From Palsa-504 sp963834685 (GTDB lineage: Bacteria; Actinomycetota; Actinomycetes; Streptosporangiales; Streptosporangiaceae), in the NCBI GenBank assembly GCA_963834685.1, contig CAWICW010000020.1, forward strand, positions 233,549 to 297,548: a stretch of DNA of 64,000 nucleotides, read 5' to 3'. The notes beneath the pieces are model-generated. The model saw nothing but the letters and a program-made list of their open reading frames with translations, was not told the origin of the DNA and did not search any database. The position numbers and the translations under genes are program-made. Shown in pieces: positions 9,625 through 18,303 of this stretch. Positions within the stretch are counted from its first letter, which is position 1, and every line of letters starts with the position of its first letter.

Positions 9625-11380
9625 GCCGATCCGCATCGCGAACTGCTCGGGGTTCTACGGCGACCGCATCAGCGCCGCCCGGGAGATGCTGGATGGCCCG
9701 ATCGACGTGCTGACCGGCGACTACCTCGCCGAGCTCACCATGCTGATCCTGTGGAAGGCCCGGCGCAGGGATCCCGGGCTCGGCTACGCCACCACCTTCC
9801 TGCGCCAGATGGAGGACGTGCTGGGCACCTGCCTGGAGCGCGGCATCAAGGTCGTGGCCAACGCCGGCGGCCTCAACCCCGAGGGCCTGGCCGCCAAGCT
9901 CGGCGAGCTAGGCCCCAGCGCGAAGATCGCTTACCTGACTGGCGACGACCTGGCCCCGGTCATCAAGGACCTGCAGGCCGAAGGCCACGAGTTCACCAAC
10001 CTCGACACCGGCGTGCCGCTGGCCAAGGCCGGGCTCCCGGTGGTCACCGCCAACGCCTACCTGGGCGGCTGGGGCATCGCGGCGGCGCTGCAGGCCGGCG
10101 CGGACGTCGTCATCTGCGGCCGGGTCACCGACGCGAGCCTGGTCACCGGGCCCGCCGCCTGGTGGCACGGCTGGGCCCGCGACGACTGGGACGCCCTGGC
10201 CGGCGCGGTCGCCGCCGGGCACGTCATCGAGTGCGGCCCGCAGGCCACCGGCGGGAACTACAGCTTCCTGGACGAGATCTCCGACCGCCGCCACCCGGGG
10301 TTCCCCATCGCCGAGGTCGCCGCCGACGGCAGCAGCGTCATCACCAAGCACGACGGCACCGGCGGGCTCGTCTCGGTCGGCACCGTCACCGCCCAGCTGC
10401 TCTACGAGATCGGCGAACCCGCCTATCTCAACCCCGACGTGGTCGCGCACTTCGACACCATCCGCCTCGGGCAGGCCGGCCCGGACCGGGTGAGGCTGAC
10501 CGGCACCCGCGGGAGCCCGCCGCCGGACACCCTCAAGGTGGCGCTCAACATGCTCGGCGGCTACCGCAACACGATGACCATGGTCATCACCGGCCTCGAC
10601 GTCGAGGCCAAGGCCGAGCAGGCTACCAGCCTGCTGTTCGAACGGCTCGGCGGCGCCGCCCGGTTCGAGGAGACCGACGTCCGCCTGCTGCGCTTCGACC
10701 GCCCGGACGCCCCGGCCAACGAGCTGGCCACCGCGCACCTGCGCGTCACCGTCAAGGACCAGGACGAACGCAAGGTGGGCCGGGCTTTCTCCGATGCGAT
10801 CATCGAGCTCGCCCTAGCCGGGTACGCCGGGTTCCACACCACCGCGCCGCCGTCCGGCGCCAGCGCCTACGGCGTCTACTGGCCGGCCCTTGTCCCACGG
10901 CGCGTGGTCGCGGAGCAGGTGCATCTGCCGGACGCAAGCACCATGGCCGTTCGGCATACAACTGATGATCCCCCCGGTCAGGCCACGCTCCAGGCCGTAC
11001 CGGATCCCCGACCCCAGCCCGCCGGCCCTGAACCGGAGCCGAGCGGCCCGCCGGTCCCCGTCCCCCTCGGACGGCTGTGCGGCGCCCGGTCCGGCGACAA
11101 GGGCGGCAACGCGAACGTCGGCCTGTGGGCGGTCAGCCCCGCCGCTTACATCTGGCTGTGCCGGCACCTGACCGTCGGCCGGTTCCGCGAGCTGCTCACC
11201 GAGGCCGCCGACCTCGAGGTCGACCGCTACGAGCTGCCGAACCTCCTGGCCCTCAACTTCGTCGTCCACGGCCTGCTCGCCCCCGGCGTGTCCGCCACGA
11301 CCCGCCCCGACTCGCAGGCCAAGGGCCTGGGGGAGTACCTGCGCTCGAGGATCGTGAGAGTCCCCGCGGATCTTTTCTAG
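9617..11380 (+). CDS. Acyclic terpene utilization AtuA family protein
   Basis: A 587-residue protein beginning MNRPIRIANCSGFYGDRISA, the typical start of the AtuA (DUF1446) family. GDYLAELTM, NAGGLNPEG, ADVVICGRVTDASLV and GTGGLVSVGTVTAQLLYEIG are family blocks in the first about 450 residues. A Pro-rich linker (about 465-490) leads to an AtuA-like C-terminal domain of about 95 residues (RLCGARSGDKGGNANVGLW). AtuA is needed for citronellol/geraniol catabolism in Pseudomonas; its exact reaction is unsettled. Start chosen at 9617 because homology begins there and it overlaps the previous stop by 8 nt. The stop at 11380 overlaps by 4 nt with the stop of the opposing hydratase gene. Confidence 0.9.
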   Translation: MNRPIRIANCSGFYGDRISAAREMLDGPIDVLTGDYLAELTMLILWKARRRDPGLGYATTFLRQMEDVLGTCLERGIKVVANAGGLNPEGLAAKLGELGPSAKIAYLTGDDLAPVIKDLQAEGHEFTNLDTGVPLAKAGLPVVTANAYLGGWGIAAALQAGADVVICGRVTDASLVTGPAAWWHGWARDDWDALAGAVAAGHVIECGPQATGGNYSFLDEISDRRHPGFPIAEVAADGSSVITKHDGTGGLVSVGTVTAQLLYEIGEPAYLNPDVVAHFDTIRLGQAGPDRVRLTGTRGSPPPDTLKVALNMLGGYRNTMTMVITGLDVEAKAEQATSLLFERLGGAARFEETDVRLLRFDRPDAPANELATAHLRVTVKDQDERKVGRAFSDAIIELALAGYAGFHTTAPPSGASAYGVYWPALVPRRVVAEQVHLPDASTMAVRHTTDDPPGQATLQAVPDPRPQPAGPEPEPSGPPVPVPLGRLCGARSGDKGGNANVGLWAVSPAAYIWLCRHLTVGRFRELLTEAADLEVDRYELPNLLALNFVVHGLLAPGVSATTRPDSQAKGLGEYLRSRIVRVPADLF

Positions 11381-12138
11381 GTCCGCCAGGCGGGGGCGCG
11401 CTTCTCCAGGAACGCGCGGATACCCTCCTGCGCCTCCTCGCTGCCGAACAGCCGTGCCGACAGCTCCGCCATCGCCGGGCCCGCCGCGTCCAGCCGCTGC
11501 CGCCGCGGCGCGGTCAGCAGCAGCTTGGTCTCGGCCGCGCCCTGCGGTGAGGTCTCGCGGACCTGCGCCACCAGCCTCGCCACCACGCCGTCGAGCTCCT
11601 CGCCCGCGCAGGCCGCCGTGATCAGGCCCAGCCGCGCCGCCAGCGACGCCCCGAACGTCTCGCCGGTCAGGTAATACCGCATGGCCTGGCGCGGATCCAT
11701 GATGTCCAGCGTGGTCAGCGAGATCATCGCCGGAGCCAGGCCGATCCGCGCCTCGGTGAACGCGAACGAGGCGCCCTCCGCCGCGACGGCCAGGTCGCAC
11801 GCGCCTACGATGCCCATGCCGCCTGCCCGCACGTGCCCGGCGATCCGCGCGATGACCGGCTTGGGAAGCTCCACGATCAGCCGCAGCAGGGCCATGATCG
11901 CGGTTCCCGTGTCGCCGAGCGAGCCGGTACCCGCGGCGGCCAGGTCGGCGCCGGAGCAGAACACCCGGCCGGTGTGCGTGAGCACGACCGCCCGCACCGC
12001 TCGGTCCGCGCCCGCCTCACCCAGCCGGTCCGACACCTCGGCCACGAGCTGAGCGGACAGGGCGTTGCGGTTGTGCGGGGAATCCAAGGTGACGGTGGCC
12101 ACCTCGTCGGCCGCCTCATACCGCACCAGGTCACTCAT
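11377..12138 (-). CDS. Enoyl-CoA hydratase/isomerase family protein
   Basis: A 253-residue crotonase-fold protein. It has FCSGADLAAAG (oxyanion hole, about 62-72), GHVRAGGMGIVGACDLAVA (about 100-118) and FTEARIGLAPAMIS (about 126-139). The first of the two classical hydratase glutamates is replaced by Gly in GGMGI, while the acidic residue in TEARIGL is kept, a pattern seen in methylglutaconyl-type hydratases. The gene converges on AtuA and is divergent from the dehydrogenase at 12367. GTG at 12147 is an alternative start. Likely hydrates the carboxylated enoyl-CoA made by the nearby carboxylase (LiuC/AtuE role), inferred from context. Confidence 0.9.
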   Translation of the reverse strand: MSDLVRYEAADEVATVTLDSPHNRNALSAQLVAEVSDRLGEAGADRAVRAVVLTHTGRVFCSGADLAAAGTGSLGDTGTAIMALLRLIVELPKPVIARIAGHVRAGGMGIVGACDLAVAAEGASFAFTEARIGLAPAMISLTTLDIMDPRQAMRYYLTGETFGASLAARLGLITAACAGEELDGVVARLVAQVRETSPQGAAETKLLLTAPRRQRLDAAGPAMAELSARLFGSEEAQEGIRAFLEKRAPAWRT

Positions 12139-12181
12139 CTCGGTCACCCCCTGACCCGCCGTCCCCGGTCCTGTCCTCAAA

Positions 12182-12212
12182 TTTATGCCGAACGGGCCGT
12201 GGTGCTTCCGCC
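12182..12212. repeat. Copy 2 of a dispersed short repeat (CCGAACGG-type)
   Basis: ATTTATGCCGAACGGGCCGT followed by GGTGCTTCCGCC matches the element at 3676-3707 over its core CCGAACGGnCCGTGGT with one mismatch. It lies in the divergent region between the hydratase and dehydrogenase genes, about 44 bp before the hydratase start. Confidence 0.5.
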
Positions 12213-12278
12213 ACCAAGCGCGATACCTCTTCCGCCGAGACGACCGGTCTCCGATTTGCCCTGAATGCCAATGATTTA

Positions 12279-12291
12279 TCAGACAGTCTGA
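12279..12291. promoter_or_regulatory. Palindromic operator-like site between divergent catabolic genes
   Basis: TCAGACAGTCTGA is a perfect inverted repeat (6-bp arms, 1-bp centre) in an AT-richer stretch between the divergent hydratase (start 12138) and dehydrogenase (start 12367). Position and shape fit binding of a dimeric repressor of TetR or GntR type. No regulator gene lies beside it, so the protein is unknown. Confidence 0.5.
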
Positions 12292-12366
12292 GAATATGAG
12301 ACGGCTGACCGGGTTCGTCGCCGATGTTCCCAGGTCGGCGGCGCCGCGGGTGAGGGAGCGGCCTTC

Positions 12367-13953
12367 ATGACGATTCGGGATTCGGTCGGCCTCAGCGAAG
12401 ACCAGGACAGTCAGCATGACACCCTGCGCGCGCTCCTCACCGACCAGCTGTCCTCCGCCGAACTGCGCGACGCGCTCGAGGGCGAGCCCGGCTACCGTCC
12501 CGAACTGCACGCTCAGCTAGCCGGCCAGCTGGGCCTGTCCGGTTGGACGATCCCGGAGGAGTTCGGCGGGCTCGGCAAGTCCCAGGTCGAGGCGTGCGCC
12601 ATTCACATCGAGCTCGGCCGGGCCTTGTACCCGGGCCCGTTCCTGCCCAGCTCGGTGGCGGCCGGCGCCTTGCTGGCGACCGGCCACCGCGAGGCCTGCG
12701 AGCGCTGGCTTCCCCAGCTGGCCGCCGGAACGGTGTCCGGGACCGTGGCGGCCGCCGACGAGGCCGGCCACTGGACCTCCGGCCCCGGTGGCGTCCGGGC
12801 TGACTACGGGACCGGCGGCTGGCGGCTGTCCGGCCGCCGCTGGTACGTCGTGGCGGGCCACGCCGCCGGCATCCTCGTGGTCCCGGCGGTCACCGAATCC
12901 GGCCTGGCCATGTTCCTGGCCGAAACCGGCTCCCCGAGCCTGGAGATATCCCGCCAGCTGGACCTGGACCTGACCCGGCGGATCAGCATCATCAGCTTCG
13001 AGGCGGCCCCGGCCGTGCTGCTCACCAAGGACCCGGGCGCAGCCCTGGCCCGGGCCGAGCGCGAGTTCCTGATCGCGACCGCCGCGGAGGCCGCGGGCGG
13101 CATCGGCTGGTGCCTGGACGCCAGCCTGGCCTACGTCCGGGAGCAGGGTCAGTCCGAGCACTCGGCCGGCTCGTTCGAGGCGGTGGCCAGCTTCTGCATC
13201 GACATGCTCGCAGACCTGGAGAACGTCGCGGCGGCCGCCCGGTACGCCGCGGCCGCGACCGACGTCAGCGCCGCCGACGCCCAGAAGGCAGCCCGGGTCG
13301 CCGCCCTGCGGGCCGGCGGCTCCTACCGCCGCGCGGCCGAAGCCACCATCGGAATGTTCGGCGACATCGGCTTCACCCAGGAGCACGACGCGCAGCTGTA
13401 CTACCGTCGCGCCTGGTCCGCCGAGCGGCTGTCCGGCGGCCCCCAGGCCCACCGGGACGCTCTCGCCGCCCAGTTATCCCAATCCGGGCCAGCGTCTCGC
13501 GCCCGTTTCGTAGGATTTCTCGTAATCGTTCAGTTGCTATGTGTGACAGACCGTCAAGGGGCACCGACGCCGCGCCGCACGTTAAGCCTGGACCTCGATG
13601 CGGCCGTATCGCATCCGGCCGGCCAACCGCACCCGCAGAATGACCGGAACGCCCGGCTCGCCGCCCGAGCGGAAATCGACGTCGGTGTAGCGGATCGTCA
13701 GGGAACCGGCGTCCACCACCACGCCCGGCCTGGTCACCATGACCAGCAACCCGCCCCGCATATCCATCTCGACCAGCAGCATGTCCTCCACGATGACCGC
13801 CTCGGTGAAGTCCAGCGTCACGTCGGACCACGACGACCGCAGTTCCAGCCGCCGCGGCACCACCCACTGTCCGGTCCGCTGGACCGACCCTCCCTTCTGG
13901 TCGATCCGGACCACATCCTCGGCTCGCGCCGCCGCTGCGCCGGGGGTGCCTAG
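12367..13953 (+). CDS. Acyl-CoA dehydrogenase with unusual C-terminal read-through
   Basis: Residues 1 to about 375 are an acyl-CoA dehydrogenase: SGWTIPEEFGGLGKSQVEA (about 58-76), a short FAD-domain core, and GDIGFTQEHDAQLYYRRAWS near 335-355. The usual family tail ends near GGPQAHRDALAAQL at about 13473. No stop follows in this frame until 13951, so the frame continues for about 155 residues of low-complexity sequence antisense to the DUF1707 gene at 13582-14145. The extension looks like translation of the wrong strand; loss of the native stop, or a base error, is likely. Stops lie just downstream in the other frames (about 13510-13550). Confidence 0.8.
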   Translation: MTIRDSVGLSEDQDSQHDTLRALLTDQLSSAELRDALEGEPGYRPELHAQLAGQLGLSGWTIPEEFGGLGKSQVEACAIHIELGRALYPGPFLPSSVAAGALLATGHREACERWLPQLAAGTVSGTVAAADEAGHWTSGPGGVRADYGTGGWRLSGRRWYVVAGHAAGILVVPAVTESGLAMFLAETGSPSLEISRQLDLDLTRRISIISFEAAPAVLLTKDPGAALARAEREFLIATAAEAAGGIGWCLDASLAYVREQGQSEHSAGSFEAVASFCIDMLADLENVAAAARYAAAATDVSAADAQKAARVAALRAGGSYRRAAEATIGMFGDIGFTQEHDAQLYYRRAWSAERLSGGPQAHRDALAAQLSQSGPASRARFVGFLVIVQLLCVTDRQGAPTPRRTLSLDLDAAVSHPAGQPHPQNDRNARLAARAEIDVGVADRQGTGVHHHARPGHHDQQPAPHIHLDQQHVLHDDRLGEVQRHVGPRRPQFQPPRHHPLSGPLDRPSLLVDPDHILGSRRRCAGGA

Positions 13954-14145
13954 ATCCGCGGTCAGCACCGCTAGCTCGCCGAGCGTCCGGGCCAGCAAGG
14001 CGGCTTCCATTCGCTCACCGAACTCATCAGCCGTCAGCCGGCCGTCCCCCACGGCCGCGCGCAGCAGGTCCACCACCCGGTCCCGGTCCGCGTCAGAAGC
14101 ACGCAGCTCAGGAGGTCCACCAGTCGCCGGAGAGTCCGCAGACAC
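13582..14145 (-). CDS. DUF1707 (SHOCT-like) domain protein
   Basis: A 187-residue protein. Residues about 14-66 (LRASDADRDRVVDLLRAAVG, then DGRLTADEFGERMEAALLA) are a DUF1707 domain, a short helical module typical of actinobacteria. The C-terminal half is beta-rich (WVVPRRLELRSSWSDVTLDF, then YTDVDF) and resembles the C-terminal domain of LiaF/YvqF-type cell-envelope stress proteins. No membrane segment is seen, so it is probably cytoplasmic. GTG start at 14145 behind a GGCGGGCGAG stretch. Its 3' end is overlapped antisense by the read-through of the preceding dehydrogenase. Upstream begins the tRNA-Val locus. Confidence 0.85.
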   Translation of the reverse strand: MSADSPATGGPPELRASDADRDRVVDLLRAAVGDGRLTADEFGERMEAALLARTLGELAVLTADLGTPGAAAARAEDVVRIDQKGGSVQRTGQWVVPRRLELRSSWSDVTLDFTEAVIVEDMLLVEMDMRGGLLVMVTRPGVVVDAGSLTIRYTDVDFRSGGEPGVPVILRVRLAGRMRYGRIEVQA

Positions 14146-14284
14146 CTCGCCCGCCTTTCACGATCGCGCCGGTTCAACCGTAGCCCGAGCCCTAGCTTCA
14201 AGGCAGCCCGCCAGGTGCGGCCACGCCGCAGAGACCGGTACGCTGGCTGCGATCCAGGTGCACCGTCCGGCGGTCGGCACCGAG

Positions 14285-14359
14285 GGGCGCATAGCTCAGT
14301 GGTAGAGCACTCGCCTTACAAGCGAGGGGTCACTGGTTCGAACCCAGTTGCGCCCACCA
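14285..14359 (+). tRNA. tRNA-Val(TAC)
   Basis: A complete cloverleaf is visible: acceptor GGGCGCA/TGCGCCC, D-arm with AGCTCAGTGGTAGAGC, anticodon stem CTCGC/GCGAG around loop CTTACAA (anticodon TAC, valine), T-arm ACTGG-TTCGAAC-CCAGT, discriminator A, and an encoded CCA at 14357-14359. Part of this gene, including the anticodon arm, recurs as a relic at 25873. Confidence 0.96.
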
Positions 14360-14390
14360 AGTTTTGCAGCTAGACGGCCTTTTTGAAACG

Positions 14391-15010
14391 CTAATCGGAG
14401 GACCGGTAACCACAGGCGGGAACCACCGGTGCATGCTCCCGGACGGGGGGAAGGTGCCCAGCGGCCATCGCAGCGTCCCCTTCGACCACCAGGGCGCGCC
14501 GTGCGCCGACGGCAGGCACCACCGGCACTGAAGCGGCACGCAGGGCTGAAGGATCCGCGGCGTCCGGCCTCGAACGCGCGGCGGGGTACAGGAGGCTGTG
14601 CATGGCTTCCCAGACGTCGGCATTGTTGAGCAGGTCGAAGTGGTGCATTCCGCCCAGCCCGCGGCCCAGCTCAATGGGGAACCGGATGTGCTGGCGTGGG
14701 CCGCGCCGCCCGTGTGCGCTGGCGGGCTGGACGAGCAGGTCGCCGACGACGGCGCCGAGCGGGCTGGCTGGGATCGGCGGTCACGGTGGCGCTGACGGCG
14801 TAGTGGTTTGCTCCGGCCAGCAGCGGCGCGTCGCCTCGGTGATCGCGCAGGCAGCAGTCCTGGTCGCAGCCGGTCCAGTCGTCGTCCAGTACGTACCCGT
14901 GGCGCAGGTCCTTGACCGAGGCCGGCCCGGCGGCCAGAGCCGCGAACGGCTTGGTTTCGGGCACCTGGGCGAGCACCCAGCCCGCGAGCCCGGCCGCAGG
15001 AAACCGTCCA
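14391..15010 (-). pseudogene. Decayed alpha/beta hydrolase (lipase-type) remnant
   Basis: Reading the minus strand from about 15005 gives PAAGLAGWVLAQVPETKPFA, then DLRHGYVLDDDWTGCDQDC and ANHYAVSATVTADPSQP. Near 14767 the frame shifts and continues LGAVVGDLLVQPASAHGRRG, IRFPIELGRGLGGMHHFDLL and NNADVWEAMHSLLYPAA. Together this looks like the C-terminal half of an actinobacterial esterase/lipase of the PGAP1-like alpha/beta hydrolase group, with the histidine region GGMHHFDLL near the end. The N-terminal half with the nucleophile elbow is absent. It lies directly after the tRNA gene on the opposite strand. Family name is from memory of similar tails; the frameshift is directly visible. Confidence 0.65.
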
Positions 15011-15162
15011 CTCCGCGGAGGTCCAGCCCAGGGGCATCTCGGGCTGAAGGTCCCGCCAGGCCGGGCAGAACGCCCGTAGCGGCTGCCGCGTGGCGCGCGC
15101 ATGCTGGCCGGACGCGCTAAAGGAGATGGCCCGCCAGGTCAGCTCGGGAAGGGATGGGGCCC

Positions 15163-16680
15163 ATGAGCTTCAATCTTGCTGTCATTCTCAGCGAAACCGC
15201 GCAATCATCACCGGACCGGCCTGTGGCGATGTTCCCCGGCGGCCAGCTTAGCTACCGGCAGCTAGATAAAGCGTCTGACCGTCTCGCGGCCTCTTTGGCG
15301 GCGGCCGGGATAATGCCTGGCGACTTCATCGCGCTGCAGTTGCCAAACATCCCGCAGTTCCTGATCTCCTACTTCGGGATCCTCAAGGCGGGCGGCGTGG
15401 TCGTGCCGCTCAACGTCTTGCTCAAGGCTCCGGAAGTAGCCTTCCATCTCGGCGACAGCGGCGCCCGCATCCTGATCACCTGGGAAGGGATCCTGGCCGA
15501 GGCCACTAAGGGGGCGGAGGCCGCAGGGCTCGATCAGATTTATGTCGTTGGTCACGCGGGCGATTCCGGGGTAGGCGTCCCGTTCGAACGGCTGCTGGCC
15601 GTCGAGGTGCCGCGCTTCGAGATGGCCACCCGGCAGCCGACAGATACGGCCGTCGTCGTCTACACCTCCGGGACGACGGGGCGACCCAAGGGCGCCGAGC
15701 TCACGCACCTCCAGCTGTACATGAACGCCGACATCCCCGGGCGCCTGTTCAACGTCCAGCCTGACGACATCGTGATCACCGTACTGCCGCTGTTCCACGT
15801 GTTCGGCTTGTCCAGCATCTTGGACATCTGCGTGCGGTTCGGCTGCACCATGTCGCTGGTCCCGCGGTTCACCTCGGATGCGGTGCTGACCGCGATCCAG
15901 CGGGACCGGGCGACCATCTTCGAGGGCGTGCCCACCATGTTCGCCGACCTGCTCGCCTATCCGGACCTGGACAGCTACGATCTTTCCTCGCTGCGGATCG
16001 CTATCTCCGGCGGGGCGTCCATCCCCGCGCCGCTCCTTGACGCCTTCGAGGAGCGCTTCGGGCTGGTGATCCTCGAGGGCTACGGACTGACCGAGACCGC
16101 GTCGACGACGACCTTCAACATCAGCGCGGCCGAGCGCCGCGCGTACAGCGTCGGCAAGCCCATCTGGGGAACACAGACGCAGGTCTGGGATGAGCACGGC
16201 CGGCCGCTGCCCCCCGGCCCGGAACACGTGGGCGAGATCGTCACCCGCGGCCTGCACGTGATGAAGGGATACCTGCATAGCCCCGAGGCGACCGCTGCTG
16301 CTTTCACCGGTGACTGGCTGCAGACCGGTGACCTCGGCTACTTCGACGAGGACGGGTTCTTGTTCATCGTCAGCCGCAAGAAGGAGCTCATCATCCGCGG
16401 CGGTTACAACGTCTACCCGAGCGAGATCGAGAACGTACTGCACGCCCACCCGGCGGTCGCCGAGGCGGCCGTGGTCGGCATCCCCGATGAGCGGCTCGGC
16501 GAGGAAGTCATGGCGGTGGTGATCCCGCGGCCCGCAATGAACCTGCTGGAGGCTGAGCTCATCGCCTACTGCCGGCAGCACCTGGCCGCCTACAAATGCC
16601 CACGGATATTTCAGTTCCGCGCTGAGCTGCCCAAGAACACCCTCGGCAAGGTCCTGAAGGGCGAACTGGTCCCCAGCTGA
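15163..16680 (+). CDS. Long-chain-fatty-acid-type CoA ligase
   Basis: A 505-residue AMP-forming acyl-CoA synthetase with VVVYTSGTTGRPKGAELTH (about 164-182), ILEGYGLTETAS (about 302), FIVSRKKELIIRGGYNVYPS (about 402-421) and the C-terminal NTLGKVLKGEL with catalytic Lys (about 496). ATG at 15163 is preferred over 15154 because GGAAGG lies 8-10 nt upstream. It stands alone between the hydrolase remnant and a convergent acetate-type transporter gene. A good hairpin terminator follows at 16818. The substrate is probably a medium or long fatty acid, but this is inferred only from overall similarity. Confidence 0.92.
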   Translation: MSFNLAVILSETAQSSPDRPVAMFPGGQLSYRQLDKASDRLAASLAAAGIMPGDFIALQLPNIPQFLISYFGILKAGGVVVPLNVLLKAPEVAFHLGDSGARILITWEGILAEATKGAEAAGLDQIYVVGHAGDSGVGVPFERLLAVEVPRFEMATRQPTDTAVVVYTSGTTGRPKGAELTHLQLYMNADIPGRLFNVQPDDIVITVLPLFHVFGLSSILDICVRFGCTMSLVPRFTSDAVLTAIQRDRATIFEGVPTMFADLLAYPDLDSYDLSSLRIAISGGASIPAPLLDAFEERFGLVILEGYGLTETASTTTFNISAAERRAYSVGKPIWGTQTQVWDEHGRPLPPGPEHVGEIVTRGLHVMKGYLHSPEATAAAFTGDWLQTGDLGYFDEDGFLFIVSRKKELIIRGGYNVYPSEIENVLHAHPAVAEAAVVGIPDERLGEEVMAVVIPRPAMNLLEAELIAYCRQHLAAYKCPRIFQFRAELPKNTLGKVLKGELVPS

Positions 16681-16817
16681 GAGGAATTGACCCGGCTCCC
16701 GGCCGCCAGGAGGAGGAACGTTGGCCCGGGCGGCCGATCTGCGTGGTGAGCTAACGGCAGGATGAGGATCAACCGAGGCTGCTCTCGTCAACCGTCCGCC
16801 CTGGGCAGATCGACGTC

Positions 16818-16870
16818 GGCCAGGGCTGACGCGCCGCTGGCTGCGTCGGCCCTGGCCGGTCGGTTTTGTT
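16818..16870 (+). terminator. Strong bidirectional-looking hairpin terminator
   Basis: GGCCAGGGC (16818-16826) pairs with GCCCTGGCC (16849-16857); after one mismatch, GACGC pairs with GCGTC inside, leaving a 10-nt loop. The stem is followed by GGTCGGTTTTGTT. It lies between the convergent ligase (ends 16680) and transporter (ends 16916) genes, where a shared terminator is expected. Confidence 0.65.
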
Positions 16871-16915
16871 CTCCTGTGGTTGATATCGGGTTGGATCTGG
16901 GTCCTGGTCGCGCCG

Positions 16916-17569
16916 TCAGGCGTGCAGGATGGGCGGGCCTAGCGGGAGTTCCTTGCCGCCGGTGGCGTGGGACGCCGAGCTGAAGAACAGGTATACGACC
17001 ACGGCCGAGGCGGCCATCACGACCCATCCGGCGGCCTTGCTCAGGTTCGTCGAGGTCTGGATGATCGAGAGCAGGTTCAGCAGCAGCGCGGCGTCGATGA
17101 GCGCGAACAGCAGCGTGAAGATCGTCGGCATCCGGAGGGTCGCCAGGACCAGCATCGTCACGATGATCAGCCAGCTGATCGTGAACAGCTTCTGGGTGTC
17201 GGGGATCGCCGTCGGGGGGATGCCGTACCAGTTGTGGATCAGCCCGAGCGCGAGCAGAGCGTAGCTCACGAAGAAGCTTCCCACGATCGCGGATATCCCG
17301 GCCGGCGCGCTCTGGCCGATCCTCGCCGACCAGATGGCGGCCACGAACATCCCTAGTCCGGCCGTGAGGACGATCGGCATCGCTGCGCCGACTACCCCGG
17401 TGGGTACCACGCCGATGAGGACCATGCCGAACGCCACAGCACCCACGATGAAGCTCGGGAATCCTATCAGGGACGGCTCGCCGGCCAGCGGTCCTGTAGC
17501 CGGTCCTGCGGACGGGGGGACGAGCCGGATGGGCTGCTCCGGCGGTGGAACTGGACTTGGTGTTGCCAT
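16916..17569 (-). CDS. GPR1/FUN34/YaaH family transporter (acetate/succinate type)
   Basis: A 217-residue membrane protein with six predicted transmembrane helices after a Pro-rich cytoplasmic N-terminus of about 30 residues. EPSLIGFPSF (about 31-40) corresponds to the NPAPLGL signature of the family, and SYALLALGLIHNWYG (about 101-115) is the conserved second block. Members such as SatP move acetate or succinate with protons. It starts behind a GAAGGAGGCAACA ribosome-binding site. The convergent fatty-acid ligase hints at organic-acid uptake plus activation, but the two are not in one operon. Confidence 0.85.
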   Translation of the reverse strand: MATPSPVPPPEQPIRLVPPSAGPATGPLAGEPSLIGFPSFIVGAVAFGMVLIGVVPTGVVGAAMPIVLTAGLGMFVAAIWSARIGQSAPAGISAIVGSFFVSYALLALGLIHNWYGIPPTAIPDTQKLFTISWLIIVTMLVLATLRMPTIFTLLFALIDAALLLNLLSIIQTSTNLSKAAGWVVMAASAVVVYLFFSSASHATGGKELPLGPPILHA

Positions 17570-18303
17570 TGTTGCCTCCTTCAGGAAGCGCTCAGGGACG
17601 CTTGCTCATTGCACGGCCGTCCCTATCGCTACGCGATGTACTCTCGCCGTAACGCTCGTCTTAGGTGTGCGAGGGTGATAGGGCCACTGGTCCGTGAGTC
17701 ACGGGCCCTATGTCTCGTTAAGCCGGGACTATTGCCCCCGCCAGCTACCGCCTGGCCTACAAGTGTCTGTTGCGTTTCGAGCCACGTCGGTGACGGTCAG
17801 TGACGGTTGTCCGCCTCGCGCTGACCAGCCGATATCCAGCGCGGCCTCATCGCTGCCCGCCTCGGTCAACTGAATCAGCGGACCAGAGCGTTCGGACCCC
17901 GGGACCCAATGCGGCCTCTTCCTGCTGCCCGCGAAAGCGCGGACCGATCTCGGGCTCATAGCGTTACGCGCTGGCGCAGGCTAGCGTACCCAGGTCAACG
18001 CCGATCTGTAGATCACCCCAAAGGGGATGCCGCGCAACAGCAGCGGCCTCATCAAACCGGTAGGGCATGCCCTGCATCTCGCGGCCGGGCCCGCAGCGGC
18101 GGGGTGACCGAAAGGTAGGAGCGTGCGCGATCACCGCAGATCTCACGGGCAAGCTGTCCGCCACGGCTGGACACCTCACTGGGCAGGAATCACCCTCGGG
18201 TGGGTGGCGAAGCTCCGCAGCAGCGGGGACAGAGTAAACCCATTCCCTGTCGCCAGCGGCGGAGGCTTCAGCGGATGGCCATGAACAATGCGGAGGGATC
18301 ATC
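17570..18303. other. Non-coding stretch with a nested inverted repeat
   Basis: No convincing gene in these 734 bases. At 17678-17711, ATAGGGCC pairs with GGCCCTAT, enclosing CCGTGA/TCACGG, so two alternative hairpins compete. No clean T-run follows. It sits about 110 bp upstream of the transporter start on the opposite strand and could be a regulator site or an old terminator. Confidence 0.4.
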
